The position numbers and the translations under genes are program-made. Shown here one piece after another: positions 17,380 to 26,977 of a stretch of 34,268 nucleotides of DNA. This DNA is from Acetobacter sp. (GTDB lineage: Bacteria > Pseudomonadota > Alphaproteobacteria > Acetobacterales > Acetobacteraceae). Every line of letters begins with the position of its first letter. The first letter of the stretch is position 1. The notes under the pieces were generated by a model. That model did not search any database and was not told the DNA's origin. It saw only the letters and a program-made list of their open reading frames with translations. Location of the stretch: the NCBI GenBank assembly GCA_017474285.1, contig JAFVHT010000010.1:1-34268 (forward strand), given 5' to 3'.

Positions 17380-19110
17380 TTATAATAAAAAACCCTGCGT
17401 TTCTGAAAGTTCTTTAACATAGTCCTGTAAAGATGATGACACTTTAAGATTAAAAATAAAGAATATCCAGTTATACACCAAAACCACTTTTTCTAAACTA
17501 CTGAGCTTTTGAGAGTCTTGTGGTAGACATTGTGGAAATCTTTTTTCCAACCAAAGAGAAACCTCTTCGTAGGATTTCCCCTCTGGACTTCCTAAATTTT
17601 CCTCCCCATGGAGTGGAAAGTTCTTATGGAGCCATATCGCTAACCAAATAAGCACATTCTCATAAATATCGTTTTTAGAAAGATTATGTCTTTGAATAAG
17701 AGTATCCTTATTGATCAAAGATTTGATAACGATTTGAAAAAATAAAGACTCACTTTGAAAGAGAGAAGATTCTTTAACCCCTCCTAATTTATCAATAATA
17801 TCATTATACGCTGTCAGTGCCTCTTCCCAACGCCCTAATTTACTGAGCGAAACCCCTTTATTAAAGAGAGCTTTTGCCGCCCGTTTACGTAACGACACTT
17901 CTTTAGCTTCCCCACATCGACGGATCACTTCGTTATAGACGGTTAAGGCGTCTCCCCAACGCCCTTCTTTACCAAAACTCGCCCCTTTCTCTCCTAACAT
18001 AACAACAAGCGTTTTACGGGATCTAATCACATAGTCACTAATAAAAGGCTCCTGTGCGTTTTCAAACTTACCAATAATATGATCATAATCCGTAAGGGCA
18101 TCTTCCCAACGCCCTAATTTACTCAAAGAAATCCCTTTATTGAACAAGGCCATAACAACAACTTTACGAAATTGGTATTCTGGTTTCTCTCCAAACCAAC
18201 AAATAACTTCATCATAAACGGCAAGCGCTTCTTCCCAACGAGCGAGTTTACCTAATACCCCCCCTTTTTCAAGAAGCGCCCTTGCAACTTGCTCACGTAA
18301 TGAAAGCTCTTTCGCATTCCCATACCGACGAATCACTTCATCATACGCCGCAAGAGCTTCTTCTTTACGAGGTAAAATGTTTCCTTTCCCTATAAACGCT
18401 CTCGCAACTTGCTCACGTAACGAAAGCTCTTTCGCATTCCCATACCGGCGAATCACTTCATCATACGCCGCAAGAGCTTCTTCTTTACGAGGTAAAATGT
18501 TTCCTTTCCCTATAAACGCTCTCGCAACTTGCTCACGTAACGAAAGCTCTTTCGCGTTCCCACATCGACGAATCACTTCATCATATGCTTCAAGAGCCTC
18601 TTCTCTCTCATGAAACGTTCTTAAACTACTTTCTTCTTCGATAACTTTGACAAGACAATCTCCTTTACCAACAAGAGCCTCCATCACGCTTTCACGAAGT
18701 GGCAATTTCTCTATTGTTCCAAACTCACGAATGACTTCATCATAGGCAACAATAGCTTCTTGCAAACGATCAAGTTTTCTTAAGCAATTTCCTTTCGCAA
18801 TAAAAACTTTCGCAACACTTTGTTCTGAGAAAAATTCTTTTTTTTCTCTTAATTTGCAAACGACATCTTGGCAGATTTCTAAGGCTTCTTCCCATTTCCC
18901 TTTTTTACGAAATAATTTTTCTTTAATAAGAAGCTTACGAATCCTACCTTTTTTACGAAAAGTTGGTATTTTTAAAATAATAATACTGATCCACCATGCA
19001 ACGAGAGACGAAACAACCCCTCCGAATGTGAACCATACGACAACCCACATGATCACTTTCTTGCTTAAAAACCATGAGCCAAAAGCAAGAATGCCCGCCA
19101 ACCACCCCAT
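17380..19110 (-). CDS. Membrane-anchored TPR-repeat protein with a recent internal duplication
   Basis: The 576-residue protein starts with hydrophobic segments (about 3-16 and 19-47), probably a membrane hairpin or anchor, followed by a basic stretch. Residues 65 to about 440 hold roughly eight to nine tetratricopeptide units of the type NKGxxLxKLGRWEEALxAYDEVI, each joined to an extra amphipathic segment. A unique C-terminal part (about 460-576) has a hydrophobic patch near VLVYNWIFFIF. TPR arrays are protein-protein scaffolds; no enzymatic domain is seen. Three 40-codon units near 18301-18600 are almost identical in DNA. It resembles the exported TPR array at 24983-31512 but uses a membrane anchor instead of a cleavable signal. 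Confidence 0.85.
   Translation of the reverse strand: MGWLAGILAFGSWFLSKKVIMWVVVWFTFGGVVSSLVAWWISIIILKIPTFRKKGRIRKLLIKEKLFRKKGKWEEALEICQDVVCKLREKKEFFSEQSVAKVFIAKGNCLRKLDRLQEAIVAYDEVIREFGTIEKLPLRESVMEALVGKGDCLVKVIEEESSLRTFHEREEALEAYDEVIRRCGNAKELSLREQVARAFIGKGNILPRKEEALAAYDEVIRRYGNAKELSLREQVARAFIGKGNILPRKEEALAAYDEVIRRYGNAKELSLREQVARALLEKGGVLGKLARWEEALAVYDEVICWFGEKPEYQFRKVVVMALFNKGISLSKLGRWEDALTDYDHIIGKFENAQEPFISDYVIRSRKTLVVMLGEKGASFGKEGRWGDALTVYNEVIRRCGEAKEVSLRKRAAKALFNKGVSLSKLGRWEEALTAYNDIIDKLGGVKESSLFQSESLFFQIVIKSLINKDTLIQRHNLSKNDIYENVLIWLAIWLHKNFPLHGEENLGSPEGKSYEEVSLWLEKRFPQCLPQDSQKLSSLEKVVLVYNWIFFIFNLKVSSSLQDYVKELSETQGFLL
18301..18540 (-). repeat. Near-perfect 120-bp tandem duplication inside a TPR gene
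   Basis: 18301-18420 and 18421-18540 differ at only two positions I can see (the first base, and ACCGACG versus ACCGGCG). The 60 bases at 18541-18600 are a more diverged third copy. Each unit encodes 40 residues (KGNILPRKEEALAAYDEVIR plus a linker), shorter than the usual 43-residue unit in this family because the turn between helices is trimmed. Near identity at DNA level means a recent duplication or conversion. Confidence 0.93.
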
Positions 19111-19137
19111 TGCTCAACACCATACATCCTATAAGAG

Positions 19138-19165
19138 AGCGTATCGTATTTTTCAACGATACGCT
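19138..19165 (-). terminator. Hairpin after the M16 peptidase gene, probable terminator
   Basis: AGCGTATCGT (19138-19147) pairs perfectly with ACGATACGCT (19156-19165) around an eight-base loop, 34 bases after the peptidase stop. The minus-strand tail CTCTCTTAT is only moderately U-rich. It likely separates the peptidase transcript from the TPR gene. Confidence 0.65.
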
Positions 19166-19199
19166 GCCGTCATAAATTAACCCTATTATTGTAAAACCG

Positions 19200-21968
19200 C
19201 TACCACGTCGGCGTTGGACCTCTCACAACACTTGCGAAGTCATGAGGACGTATCCATTTTTGAAACGCCTTTTGTACTTCATCTCTTGTCGCATGATAAT
19301 AAGCCTGTGCCGCACGATCAGCATTATCAAGCGGTAATCCAAGAAGTGTAAGAAAAAGATATTGGTCAGCAATAGCGCTTAAACTTGCACGCTGTAAAGA
19401 AATACTTCGCAATAACGAGGTCTTTGCTAAGGCTAACTCTTCCGCCGTTGGTGGAGAAAGTTGCATCGCCTTAATATCACGGAGAATAACATTACGCGCT
19501 TTACCTACCATTTTTGGATCTGCACCAAAATGCACCGTATAGGTACCACGTTTACGCCCCCATTCAAACCCGCTTCCTACTGTATAGACATACCCTGTCT
19601 TAACACGAAGATCACGATATAAACGAGAAGAGAATAACCCGCCGCCAAGGATCTCATTCCCTAATTGCAACATAAAATGATCGGGCTGTTTGGGGGTGAG
19701 TCCTAATGTTTCAGCCACAATAACATCATCTTGCGTACGCCCTTTATCAGGCACAACAGAACGTGAGGCTTTACTCAACGGAACCGCTGGCAAAGTAATA
19801 TCTGGTGTTGGACCCTCTGCTTTCCACCCACCAAAGGCTTTTTCAATAACGGCTTTCGCTTTTTGTGGTGTTATATCCCCTGTTACAACAATTGTTGTTA
19901 AGTCAGGGCGCCATGCCTTCCGATAATAGTTCCAAAGATCTTGATAAGACACTTTCATAATCGTTTGCGGCGTCGCTTCACGAAGGAGAGGATCTTTTGC
20001 AGGCAAGAGAGCCTTTTTCACAGCGCGACCAAATAAATACCCGGGTGAAACAAGCACCCCCGCTTGTGTCCGGGCACATTGCTGCCGCACAATGAGAAAA
20101 TCTTTCTCTGGGAAGGCTGGATGAAGCTCATTTTCTGCTAAAAGATTAACACCTTTCTCAAAATCAGGCGTTAAAACACGTAATGAAAAACTGCTCCCCG
20201 CACTTTCCCATGCTGGAATATCGTCAAGGGCTTTTTGAAAGGCTAATCTATCGTGTGTCTTGGTACCATAAGAAAATAATGCCTCTGTAATATCACTCAC
20301 CCCTTCTTGCCCCTTTGGCTGTTGAAGAGAAGGTGTTTGCCGCACTTGCCCTGTTACCTGAATCGTGTGACTAACGTGAGAGGGCCAAACAATTAACGTT
20401 ATGCCGTTTGAAAGTTTACTCGTTACAGGAAGTGGCGTTGGCGTTGGCTCTTCCAGCTTTGTCAACGCTTTAGCCGCCCACACAGGTAAAACAACAGATG
20501 TCTCTGGAACACTGGCAAAATTTTCAGCCCCACCAAACCCTTTACCAGAAACAGGATGCCCGGAAATTTCAGGCGTTAAAACAGCAGAAACCGCATGAAC
20601 AGGATCTAATATTTGAGCTGCAAGACGATTGACATCTTCAGGTGTTACAGCTTGATAAGCTGCGACCATATCATTAGGAGATTTTAAATTTTGAGACGCT
20701 AAAGCCTCAGACCAAAGAGACGCCAAACCACTCACAGAATTTGCCGCAAATTGTAGTTGAGCAATTTCCCGCTTTTTTGCTGCCTCAACCAAATCTGCGG
20801 GCACACCTTTACGCAATGATGCAAGAACATGCCGTATCTCTTGCATCATTTTATCAGAATCACCCCCTTTAGGGAAAGCCGCTAACGCAACCCCGAACCC
20901 TGCCTCTTTTTTAGGAACATATTCAAACCCTGTAGACAAGGCTTTTCCTTGCGGCACAAGATCGTATAATGCCCCTCTCTCACTTGAAAGGACATCCGAT
21001 AAAATATCGGCAACAGCAAAATTTTTCGCTGAGTACCCGGGCATAGGAAAGGCAATTGTCACAAAACCAACCGGGTAATCCGTAGTCAGTTTAAGGGTTT
21101 TTGCCGGTGGTAAAGCTGGCACAATAGGCTGACGTTTTGGTAATACACGCGCATGAATATTGCCAAATGTTTCTTGAACAAGACGGAGAGCTTTTGCAGG
21201 ATCAACATCACCAGCAATCACAAGGATTGCATTATTGGGTGCATACCATTTTTCATAAAACGCACGTAAATCTGCGGCCGTTGTTTTATCAAAAGAAGCC
21301 CGTGTACCCAAGGCATCATGGGCATAAGGCGTTCCTGCAAATAAAATCGCCTGTAATTGCGTTAAATACCGATAGGCAGGGCTTGACATATCGCGAGAAA
21401 CTTCCTGTTCTATAGCCCCACGTTCTTTTTTCCATTCCTCTTCTGACAACGTTAATCCGTTCATCCGCAAAGCCTCAATCTTCAACAAAATGGGAAGATC
21501 CTTAGCTTCTGCTGTATAAAAATATTGTGTCACGTCCTCAGTTGTATCAGCGTTATAACTACCTCCTAAACGAGAGCCTATAACAGCAAGTTGATCTTTA
21601 TTCAGCCCCTTACTTCCACGAAACATCATATGTTCTAAAGCATGGGCTGTACCAGGAAAGCCTTTCGGGGTTTCAGCAGAACCGACAAGATAATTGATCT
21701 CTGTTGTCACAACAGGCGCTAACCGATCGGGAATAATAACGACTTGTAGCCCGTTGGCTAATGTAGCCCGTGTTACAGGAATATCTCCCAATCCCGATGG
21801 CGTTACAGCATGTGACATGCTTCGCACAGTAGCACCCTGCGATTTTTCTTCAGCATATACTGCAGATAACGGTACACAAAAAGGCGAAAATGCTGTTGTT
21901 CCTAACAAAGCAATACTCGCACAGCGTAGTATGTGATGACGCCACTGAGAAACAATAGAATTTTTCAT
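19200..21968 (-). CDS. Exported M16-family zinc metalloprotease (two-domain, pitrilysin-like)
   Basis: The 922-residue protein has a signal peptide ending at SAVYA (about residue 39) and two M16 halves. The first half carries the inverted zinc motif HALEH at 109-113 with the distal Glu in ERGAIEQE. The second half has the same fold pattern (ATPQTIMKVSYQDLWNYYRK, GGGLFSSRLYRDLR) but no HxxEH, the normal arrangement of an active plus an inactive half. The GGGLFSSRLYRDLR segment is the Arg/Tyr substrate-binding motif. It acts in the periplasm or on the outer membrane, probably on peptides or misfolded proteins. AAGGA lies seven bases upstream of ATG. The oxygenase gene ends 29 bases upstream, so the two are likely co-transcribed. 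Confidence 0.92.
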   Translation of the reverse strand: MKNSIVSQWRHHILRCASIALLGTTAFSPFCVPLSAVYAEEKSQGATVRSMSHAVTPSGLGDIPVTRATLANGLQVVIIPDRLAPVVTTEINYLVGSAETPKGFPGTAHALEHMMFRGSKGLNKDQLAVIGSRLGGSYNADTTEDVTQYFYTAEAKDLPILLKIEALRMNGLTLSEEEWKKERGAIEQEVSRDMSSPAYRYLTQLQAILFAGTPYAHDALGTRASFDKTTAADLRAFYEKWYAPNNAILVIAGDVDPAKALRLVQETFGNIHARVLPKRQPIVPALPPAKTLKLTTDYPVGFVTIAFPMPGYSAKNFAVADILSDVLSSERGALYDLVPQGKALSTGFEYVPKKEAGFGVALAAFPKGGDSDKMMQEIRHVLASLRKGVPADLVEAAKKREIAQLQFAANSVSGLASLWSEALASQNLKSPNDMVAAYQAVTPEDVNRLAAQILDPVHAVSAVLTPEISGHPVSGKGFGGAENFASVPETSVVLPVWAAKALTKLEEPTPTPLPVTSKLSNGITLIVWPSHVSHTIQVTGQVRQTPSLQQPKGQEGVSDITEALFSYGTKTHDRLAFQKALDDIPAWESAGSSFSLRVLTPDFEKGVNLLAENELHPAFPEKDFLIVRQQCARTQAGVLVSPGYLFGRAVKKALLPAKDPLLREATPQTIMKVSYQDLWNYYRKAWRPDLTTIVVTGDITPQKAKAVIEKAFGGWKAEGPTPDITLPAVPLSKASRSVVPDKGRTQDDVIVAETLGLTPKQPDHFMLQLGNEILGGGLFSSRLYRDLRVKTGYVYTVGSGFEWGRKRGTYTVHFGADPKMVGKARNVILRDIKAMQLSPPTAEELALAKTSLLRSISLQRASLSAIADQYLFLTLLGLPLDNADRAAQAYYHATRDEVQKAFQKWIRPHDFASVVRGPTPTW

Positions 21969-21997
21969 AAACAGTTCCTTTTCCTCATATTAAAGTA

Positions 21998-22657
21998 TTA
22001 CTTCAAATCAAAGCCACAAGAGAGCATGATTTTTTTACTCATCGCTGACAAACGGTGACGGCATAATTCCATTCTTGCAATGTAATTTTGTGCCATATAA
22101 TTTAACTGAATGGTATAACGTTGGCCCACAAAACGTTGATGCCCATGCCATGCTGTTGGTCCATTCTTAAAAATGAGAAGTGTCCCATCAACAGGTTGTA
22201 CCTCACGAACATAATCCTCAATATTATTGGCACTACGTAAAAGACGCAAACAGCCTTTATGCTCTTGCCAAACAGCACCAGATGGGTTGAGATAAAGAAG
22301 CACTGTTACCCTTTTAGCAACAGAATCTGTATGAATGCGCCCGTCTTTTTCACGCGTACGTCCTCGGAGAGTTAACATCGTTGGAGCAGAAGAGAGATCC
22401 ATATCAAGTTTACGGGCAATCATATCTCGTAACCTTGCCCCCTCCATTTCCCGCAATAATCCTGCAAAAATCGGCGAAAGAGTCAAAGCACTCGGCGGAA
22501 ATGACCCCCCCCCTCGTATATCAGGCAAAATAGCAAATAAACGGGATAAATCTTCTTGAGGTATAAAATGCGGCACCACCATATGAGGAAAAGGGTCTGT
22601 CTGTACAATAGCTGAAGCTAATGCCGTATAATCAGGCGAAATAGGAGATTCTGACAT
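21998..22657 (-). CDS. 2-oxoglutarate/Fe(II)-dependent oxygenase
   Basis: The double-stranded beta-helix facial triad is visible: HTD in GRIHTDSVAKRVTVLLYLN and a distal His in TAWHGHQRFVGQRYTIQLNY, where the Arg should bind 2-oxoglutarate. The proteins oxidise small molecules or protein side chains; the substrate is unknown. The frame opens with GTG at 22663, but that codon lies within the AAAGGGG ribosome site, so I chose ATG at 22657 (219 residues). The C-terminal 40 residues are basic and hydrophobic. It lies between uvrB and the M16 protease, probably in one transcript with the latter. Confidence 0.82.
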   Translation of the reverse strand: MSESPISPDYTALASAIVQTDPFPHMVVPHFIPQEDLSRLFAILPDIRGGGSFPPSALTLSPIFAGLLREMEGARLRDMIARKLDMDLSSAPTMLTLRGRTREKDGRIHTDSVAKRVTVLLYLNPSGAVWQEHKGCLRLLRSANNIEDYVREVQPVDGTLLIFKNGPTAWHGHQRFVGQRYTIQLNYMAQNYIARMELCRHRLSAMSKKIMLSCGFDLK

Positions 22658-22770
22658 GGACACCCCTTTCGTATATACTACTTTTCAACCTATTTATTTT
22701 AGGAAGAAAACTCTAGTAAGGCCTTATAAAATTTTATTGATAAATTTGATTTATGAATATGAAAGAGATT

Positions 22771-24873
22771 TTATGACGGATTTAACCCTAATTGTATCGC
22801 TTCAAGCCGTTTTATTTCATCACGCAAACGAGCAGCAGTTTCAAATTCAAGCACAGCGGCCGCCTCACGCATACGTTTCTCAAGTTTTGCAATTGTTGCC
22901 GCACTATTCTGCCCCTGATAATGTCCTTGATCAAAACGCGCAGAATCTTGCCGCATAACATTTTCTGACAGAAACTCTGTTTCTGTGACAGGAGCAACAA
23001 GGTCAGTAATTTGTTTTTGTACACTCCGTGGGGTAATACCGTGTTGTTTATTCCATGCTTCTTGTTTTTCACGCCTGCGCGCTGTTTCTTGTAAAGCAAA
23101 ACTCAGTGAGTCTGTCATTGTATCGGCGTAAAGTAACACACGCCCGTTAAGATGACGCGCCGCACGCCCAATCGTTTGAATAAGAGACGTGCGAGAGCGT
23201 AAAAACCCTTCTTTATCCGCATCTAAAATTGCAACAAGAGAGCATTCAGGTATATCCAATCCCTCACGCAATAAGTTAATCCCCACTAAAACGTCAAATA
23301 CCCCTTTACGTAAATCACGAATAATCTCAATACGTTCTAATGTATCCACATCGGAATGAAGATAACGCACACGAATACCGGCTTCGTTCATATAATCTGT
23401 TAAACTCTCAGCCATACGTTTAGTGAGGGTTGTTACAAGCACCCGTCCCCCTTGTTTAATAGCTTCTCGACATTCAGCGAGAAGATCATCAACTTGATGT
23501 TCAACAGGACGCACACATGTCACCGGATCTACCAAACCTGTAGGGCGAATCACTTGCTCAACAAAAACACCCCCTGTTTGTTCCATTTCCCACGGACCAG
23601 GCGTTGCACTCACAAAAATTGTTTGAGGGCGAAATTTATCCCATTCTGCAAAATTCAGTGGTCTGTTATCAAGACATGACGGCAAACGAAAACCAAACTC
23701 CGACAACGTGGATTTCCGCGCGTGATCGCCACGCTCCATACCTCCAATTTGGGGCACTGTTACATGACTTTCATCAACAATTAACAAAGCATCTTCAGGC
23801 AAATACTCAAATAATGTCGGCGGAGGGTCTCCCGTGTTTCTCCCTGATAAATAGCGCGAATAATTTTCTATGCCCTTACAAACCCCTGTTGTTTCAAGCA
23901 TTTCAAGATCAAACGCGGTACGCTGTTCAAGACGTTCTGCCTCTAAAAGCCTATTTTCTTTTTTAAAATAGGCAATACGTTCCCCCATTTCTTGCCGAAT
24001 GCCTTTCATAGCCTGTTTAAGGGTGGGGCGCGGCGTTACATAATGACTACTCGCATATAAAGTAATTTCTTGGAGCGTATCTGTTTTTTCACCTGTCAGT
24101 GGGTCAAACTCCGTAATCGCTTCAATTTCATCGCCAAAAAGAGAAATACGCCAGGCATGCTCTTCACTCTGAATAGGGAAAATATCAATACTATCCCCCC
24201 GAACACGGAAAGTACCACGTGTTAAATCATGATTATTTCTGTTGTACTGCAACTCAACCAAATTTTTTATAAGTTTCTCGCGATGAATTTCTCCCCCCAC
24301 GGCTAATTTGACTACCATACGAGAATAAGCTTCAACCGATCCAATCCCATAAATACATGACACAGAGGCAACAATAATGACATCATTACGTTCAAGGAGA
24401 GCCTGTGTTGCCGCGTGACGCATACGATCAATTTGTTCGTTAATTTGGCTGTCTTTTTCAATATAAGTGTCAGACCGTGGCACATAAGCTTCGGGCTGAT
24501 AATAATCATAATAACTGACAAAATATTCAACCGCATTATACGGGAAAAACTGCTTCATTTCGGCGTAGAGTTGTGCCGCAAGTGTTTTATTCGGCGCCAG
24601 AACAAGAGTCGGTTTTTGCGTTGCTTCGATAACTTTCGCCATCGTAAACGTTTTTCCTGATCCCGTTACCCCTAAAAGAACCTGATCCCGTACACCAGAC
24701 TCAACACCACGTACTAACTCGGCAATGGCTTGAGGCTGATCGCCTGAAGGTTCATACTCAGAAACGACTTCCATCCGTCGTATACGCGGTCTTGGCGGTT
24801 GCCGTTCGGGCATAAAATTAACAGGGGGGTAAAGAGGCAACTTTTTCACGCAAAGAACGACGTTGACGTCCAC
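22771..24873 (-). CDS. uvrB: Excinuclease ABC subunit B (5' end apparently frameshifted)
   Basis: UvrB is the helicase-like damage-verifying subunit of nucleotide excision repair. Present are the Walker A motif GVTGSGKT, the damage-binding beta-hairpin region [25 protein letters not shown] in [16 protein letters not shown], helicase motifs V/VI ([22 protein letters not shown]) and the C-terminal UVR domain that contacts UvrA/UvrC. The open frame starts at GTG 24873 without a ribosome site; ATG at 24813 and at 24774 also lack good sites. A 34-codon frame beginning [12 protein letters not shown] (24922) runs into this gene and would join it in frame if one C of a C6 run were absent. The true N-terminus is therefore probably at 24922. 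The core enzyme appears intact. Confidence 0.95.
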   Translation of the reverse strand: MDVNVVLCVKKLPLYPPVNFMPERQPPRPRIRRMEVVSEYEPSGDQPQAIAELVRGVESGVRDQVLLGVTGSGKTFTMAKVIEATQKPTLVLAPNKTLAAQLYAEMKQFFPYNAVEYFVSYYDYYQPEAYVPRSDTYIEKDSQINEQIDRMRHAATQALLERNDVIIVASVSCIYGIGSVEAYSRMVVKLAVGGEIHREKLIKNLVELQYNRNNHDLTRGTFRVRGDSIDIFPIQSEEHAWRISLFGDEIEAITEFDPLTGEKTDTLQEITLYASSHYVTPRPTLKQAMKGIRQEMGERIAYFKKENRLLEAERLEQRTAFDLEMLETTGVCKGIENYSRYLSGRNTGDPPPTLFEYLPEDALLIVDESHVTVPQIGGMERGDHARKSTLSEFGFRLPSCLDNRPLNFAEWDKFRPQTIFVSATPGPWEMEQTGGVFVEQVIRPTGLVDPVTCVRPVEHQVDDLLAECREAIKQGGRVLVTTLTKRMAESLTDYMNEAGIRVRYLHSDVDTLERIEIIRDLRKGVFDVLVGINLLREGLDIPECSLVAILDADKEGFLRSRTSLIQTIGRAARHLNGRVLLYADTMTDSLSFALQETARRREKQEAWNKQHGITPRSVQKQITDLVAPVTETEFLSENVMRQDSARFDQGHYQGQNSAATIAKLEKRMREAAAVLEFETAARLRDEIKRLEAIQLGLNPS

Positions 24874-24922
24874 GAGAAGCCATAGAAAAAGAAGGGTTTA
24901 AGGATTTGGCTTTCTTAGCCAT
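24818..24922 (-). other. Detached N-terminal extension of uvrB, out of frame by one base
   Basis: ATG at 24922 opens [12 protein letters not shown]... and stops at 24818. The stop follows G6 on the plus strand (24824-24829). With five instead of six, the frame reads [14 protein letters not shown] straight into UvrB. The basic, disordered composition fits the N-terminal extensions seen on some alphaproteobacterial UvrB proteins. Causes could be a sequencing indel, a real mutation or slippage. Confidence 0.65.
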
Positions 24923-24982
24923 AACCTACAGCTTTTCTCCAAATCAGAACATTCAACTCATATCACAAAAAACAAAAAATTC

Positions 24983-25468
24983 TTATCCTCCGCTACGGCG
25001 AAGAATAGAAACCCATTTACGCGCTTTGACAACTTGTTCTTGCAAAGGCGGATCTTGTGCTGTGTCAAACCGGTGGATTACGTCATTAAACGCACTTATC
25101 GATTCAGGCCAACGACCCAATTCAAAAAACGCAATCCCTTTATTATAGAGCGCCCCTGCAAGGGCAAGACGCAAAGAAAGCGTTTGAGAGTTTTCACATT
25201 GTTGAATCACAACATTGTAAAGAGCTATAGCTTCCTTCCATTTACCACTATTGCCTAATAGTATCCCTTTTTTCACAAGTTGGTCAGCTGTAGAACCTTG
25301 TAAAGGCGAACCCGATGATGAAGGACTCTCTACAGAGGTGCTTAAGGTGTTTTTGGAGGGATAACTTTCCTTTATAGTAGGTACAGCTGCGTATAAAGAC
25401 GAGCCAACATCCACCCACACCAACGCCGTCCATACAAAAAAAACAAATCGTTTCCTTTTTCCTCGCAC
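24983..25468 (-). CDS. Short exported TPR protein, last member of the TPR array
   Basis: The 161-residue protein has a basic start and a hydrophobic signal segment (about 8-28, ending SLYAA), a Ser/Pro-rich linker (about 29-60) and two TPR units (KKGILLGNSGKWKEAIALYN and NKGIAFFELGRWPESISAFN), closing with a basic VKARKWVSILRR helix. The same closing helix appears in the proteins at 26978 and 30606, so the short length seems natural. It starts 18 bases after the stop of the next TPR gene upstream, so the two are probably co-transcribed. Likely periplasmic; binding partner unknown. Confidence 0.8.
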   Translation of the reverse strand: MRGKRKRFVFFVWTALVWVDVGSSLYAAVPTIKESYPSKNTLSTSVESPSSSGSPLQGSTADQLVKKGILLGNSGKWKEAIALYNVVIQQCENSQTLSLRLALAGALYNKGIAFFELGRWPESISAFNDVIHRFDTAQDPPLQEQVVKARKWVSILRRSGG

Positions 25469-25486
25469 CTCTATCCCCTTCTATAA

Positions 25487-26884
25487 TTAGTATTGCAATT
25501 TGGCAAGTTCAGCACGTGCTTTTGTTATATATTGTCTAATTGTACCTCCTTGCTGATTTCCAAAACGTAATACTAATTGCTTATAGACCAAAGCCGCCTC
25601 TATAGGACGATTTGACGCTTGAAGCGCTTGCGCACCAAAAAATAAAGCCTCAACAACATCTTCTTTTTGATCAAGAGAAAGAGTATGCGGTATATCATCA
25701 AACATGCGTACGGCTTCATTATAGAAAGCCACAGCTTGCTCTAAACGATGCGTGCGATAAAAAATATTACCTTCAAAGAAAAAAGCCAGTGCCACATCCC
25801 CACGTACAGTAGGATCTCCTCTAAATAAACGGATAAGCTCATCCCAAGCCTCAAACGCTTCAGTATTACGATGGAATTTATCCATCATAATACCTTTGTT
25901 TAACAACGCCTGAGCAAGCTCCTTTCCAGATCTAGAATAAAAATCCTTATGCATAGTATAAAAATCTTTATTACTTTGTATATCTTTTAACAAACGTATA
26001 GCTTCATTATTCACCGCTGCCGCCTCATCATCCCGATGAAGATACCCAAGGTTAATGCTCTTATTCACCAGAGCTGTAGCGACCATCCTTAAGAGAGCTT
26101 TATCTTGTGAACCACTAAAACGGCGAAGAACTTCATTATTCGCTGCAAGTGCCTCTTCATAACGATGAAGATTGACAAGGCTCACCCCTTTATTCAGTAA
26201 AGCCATCCCTACATTTCGTTGAACGGCAAGATTTTGTAGTGCCCCAAACCTATTAACAACTTCGTCATAAGCCGCAATCGCTTCCTCATAACGGGAAAGT
26301 TTTTTCAGCGCATCACCTTTATTTAAAAAAGCCTCTGAAATCTGCCCTTGTATCACAGGGTCTTGTGATACTCCAAATTGATGGATAGCATTATTATACA
26401 CGGCAATCGCCTCTTCTGGACGATCAAGACGATTCAGAGAAAAGCCTTTATTCACCAAAGCCTGTGCCACCGCTTCTTGTATTAAATTATTTTGTGAGCT
26501 AGAAAACCGATGCACGACGTCATCATCAATAACGATAGCCTCATCGTAACGTTCAAGTTTACTCAGGATAAAACCTTTATTTGATAAAGCTTGCGCCACT
26601 AATTTTTGCATAACAGGGTCTTGCACACCTGAAAACTGATGAACAAATTCATCAAAGGGAGGCAATGCCTTTTGCCATTGTTGATGATCAAAAAACTGGC
26701 ATCCTTGATTAAAAAGAGTCCCTGCCTTAGGAAATTGCTTAAAGAGTTTTTCATCGTCCGATAACTGCCGCGCCATCGCTGTATGAAAGCCATAAGATCC
26801 TAAATCTCTCTCACCATTCCAAGGCAAAGCGTACCCAACACATAACCCTAAGCAAACCCCTAAAAACCGACGACTTTTACTCAT
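25487..26884 (-). CDS. Exported TPR-repeat protein
   Basis: The open frame begins 13 codons upstream, but ATG at 26884 has AAAGGG nine bases before it and gives MSKSRRFLGVCLGLCVGYA, the family's signal-peptide pattern. The 465-residue product carries about nine TPR-type units with a 43-residue period, built as NKGxxLxxLxRxEEAIAxYDEVxxRFG plus a linker xxQDPxxQxxVAxAL. The unit spanning KDIQSNKDFYTMHKDFYSRS is enlarged. It ends with YITKARAELAKLQY. Predicted to be periplasmic and alpha-solenoid; no catalytic residues seen. Between two sister genes in the same direction (gaps of 18 and about 93 bases). Confidence 0.85.
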   Translation of the reverse strand: MSKSRRFLGVCLGLCVGYALPWNGERDLGSYGFHTAMARQLSDDEKLFKQFPKAGTLFNQGCQFFDHQQWQKALPPFDEFVHQFSGVQDPVMQKLVAQALSNKGFILSKLERYDEAIVIDDDVVHRFSSSQNNLIQEAVAQALVNKGFSLNRLDRPEEAIAVYNNAIHQFGVSQDPVIQGQISEAFLNKGDALKKLSRYEEAIAAYDEVVNRFGALQNLAVQRNVGMALLNKGVSLVNLHRYEEALAANNEVLRRFSGSQDKALLRMVATALVNKSINLGYLHRDDEAAAVNNEAIRLLKDIQSNKDFYTMHKDFYSRSGKELAQALLNKGIMMDKFHRNTEAFEAWDELIRLFRGDPTVRGDVALAFFFEGNIFYRTHRLEQAVAFYNEAVRMFDDIPHTLSLDQKEDVVEALFFGAQALQASNRPIEAALVYKQLVLRFGNQQGGTIRQYITKARAELAKLQY

Positions 26885-26977
26885 AATCATCACCCTTTCA
26901 AACGCTTTATTCATATATACCAATTATTTCACTTGTACCTCAACAATACGCATCAGTATAAGGCACTACGCATCTAT

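Noticed and set aside
18377..18613. Plus-strand open frame with repeated sequence inside the TPR gene
   Set aside because: It is the antisense shadow of the 120-bp TPR duplication, with no start signal or family match.
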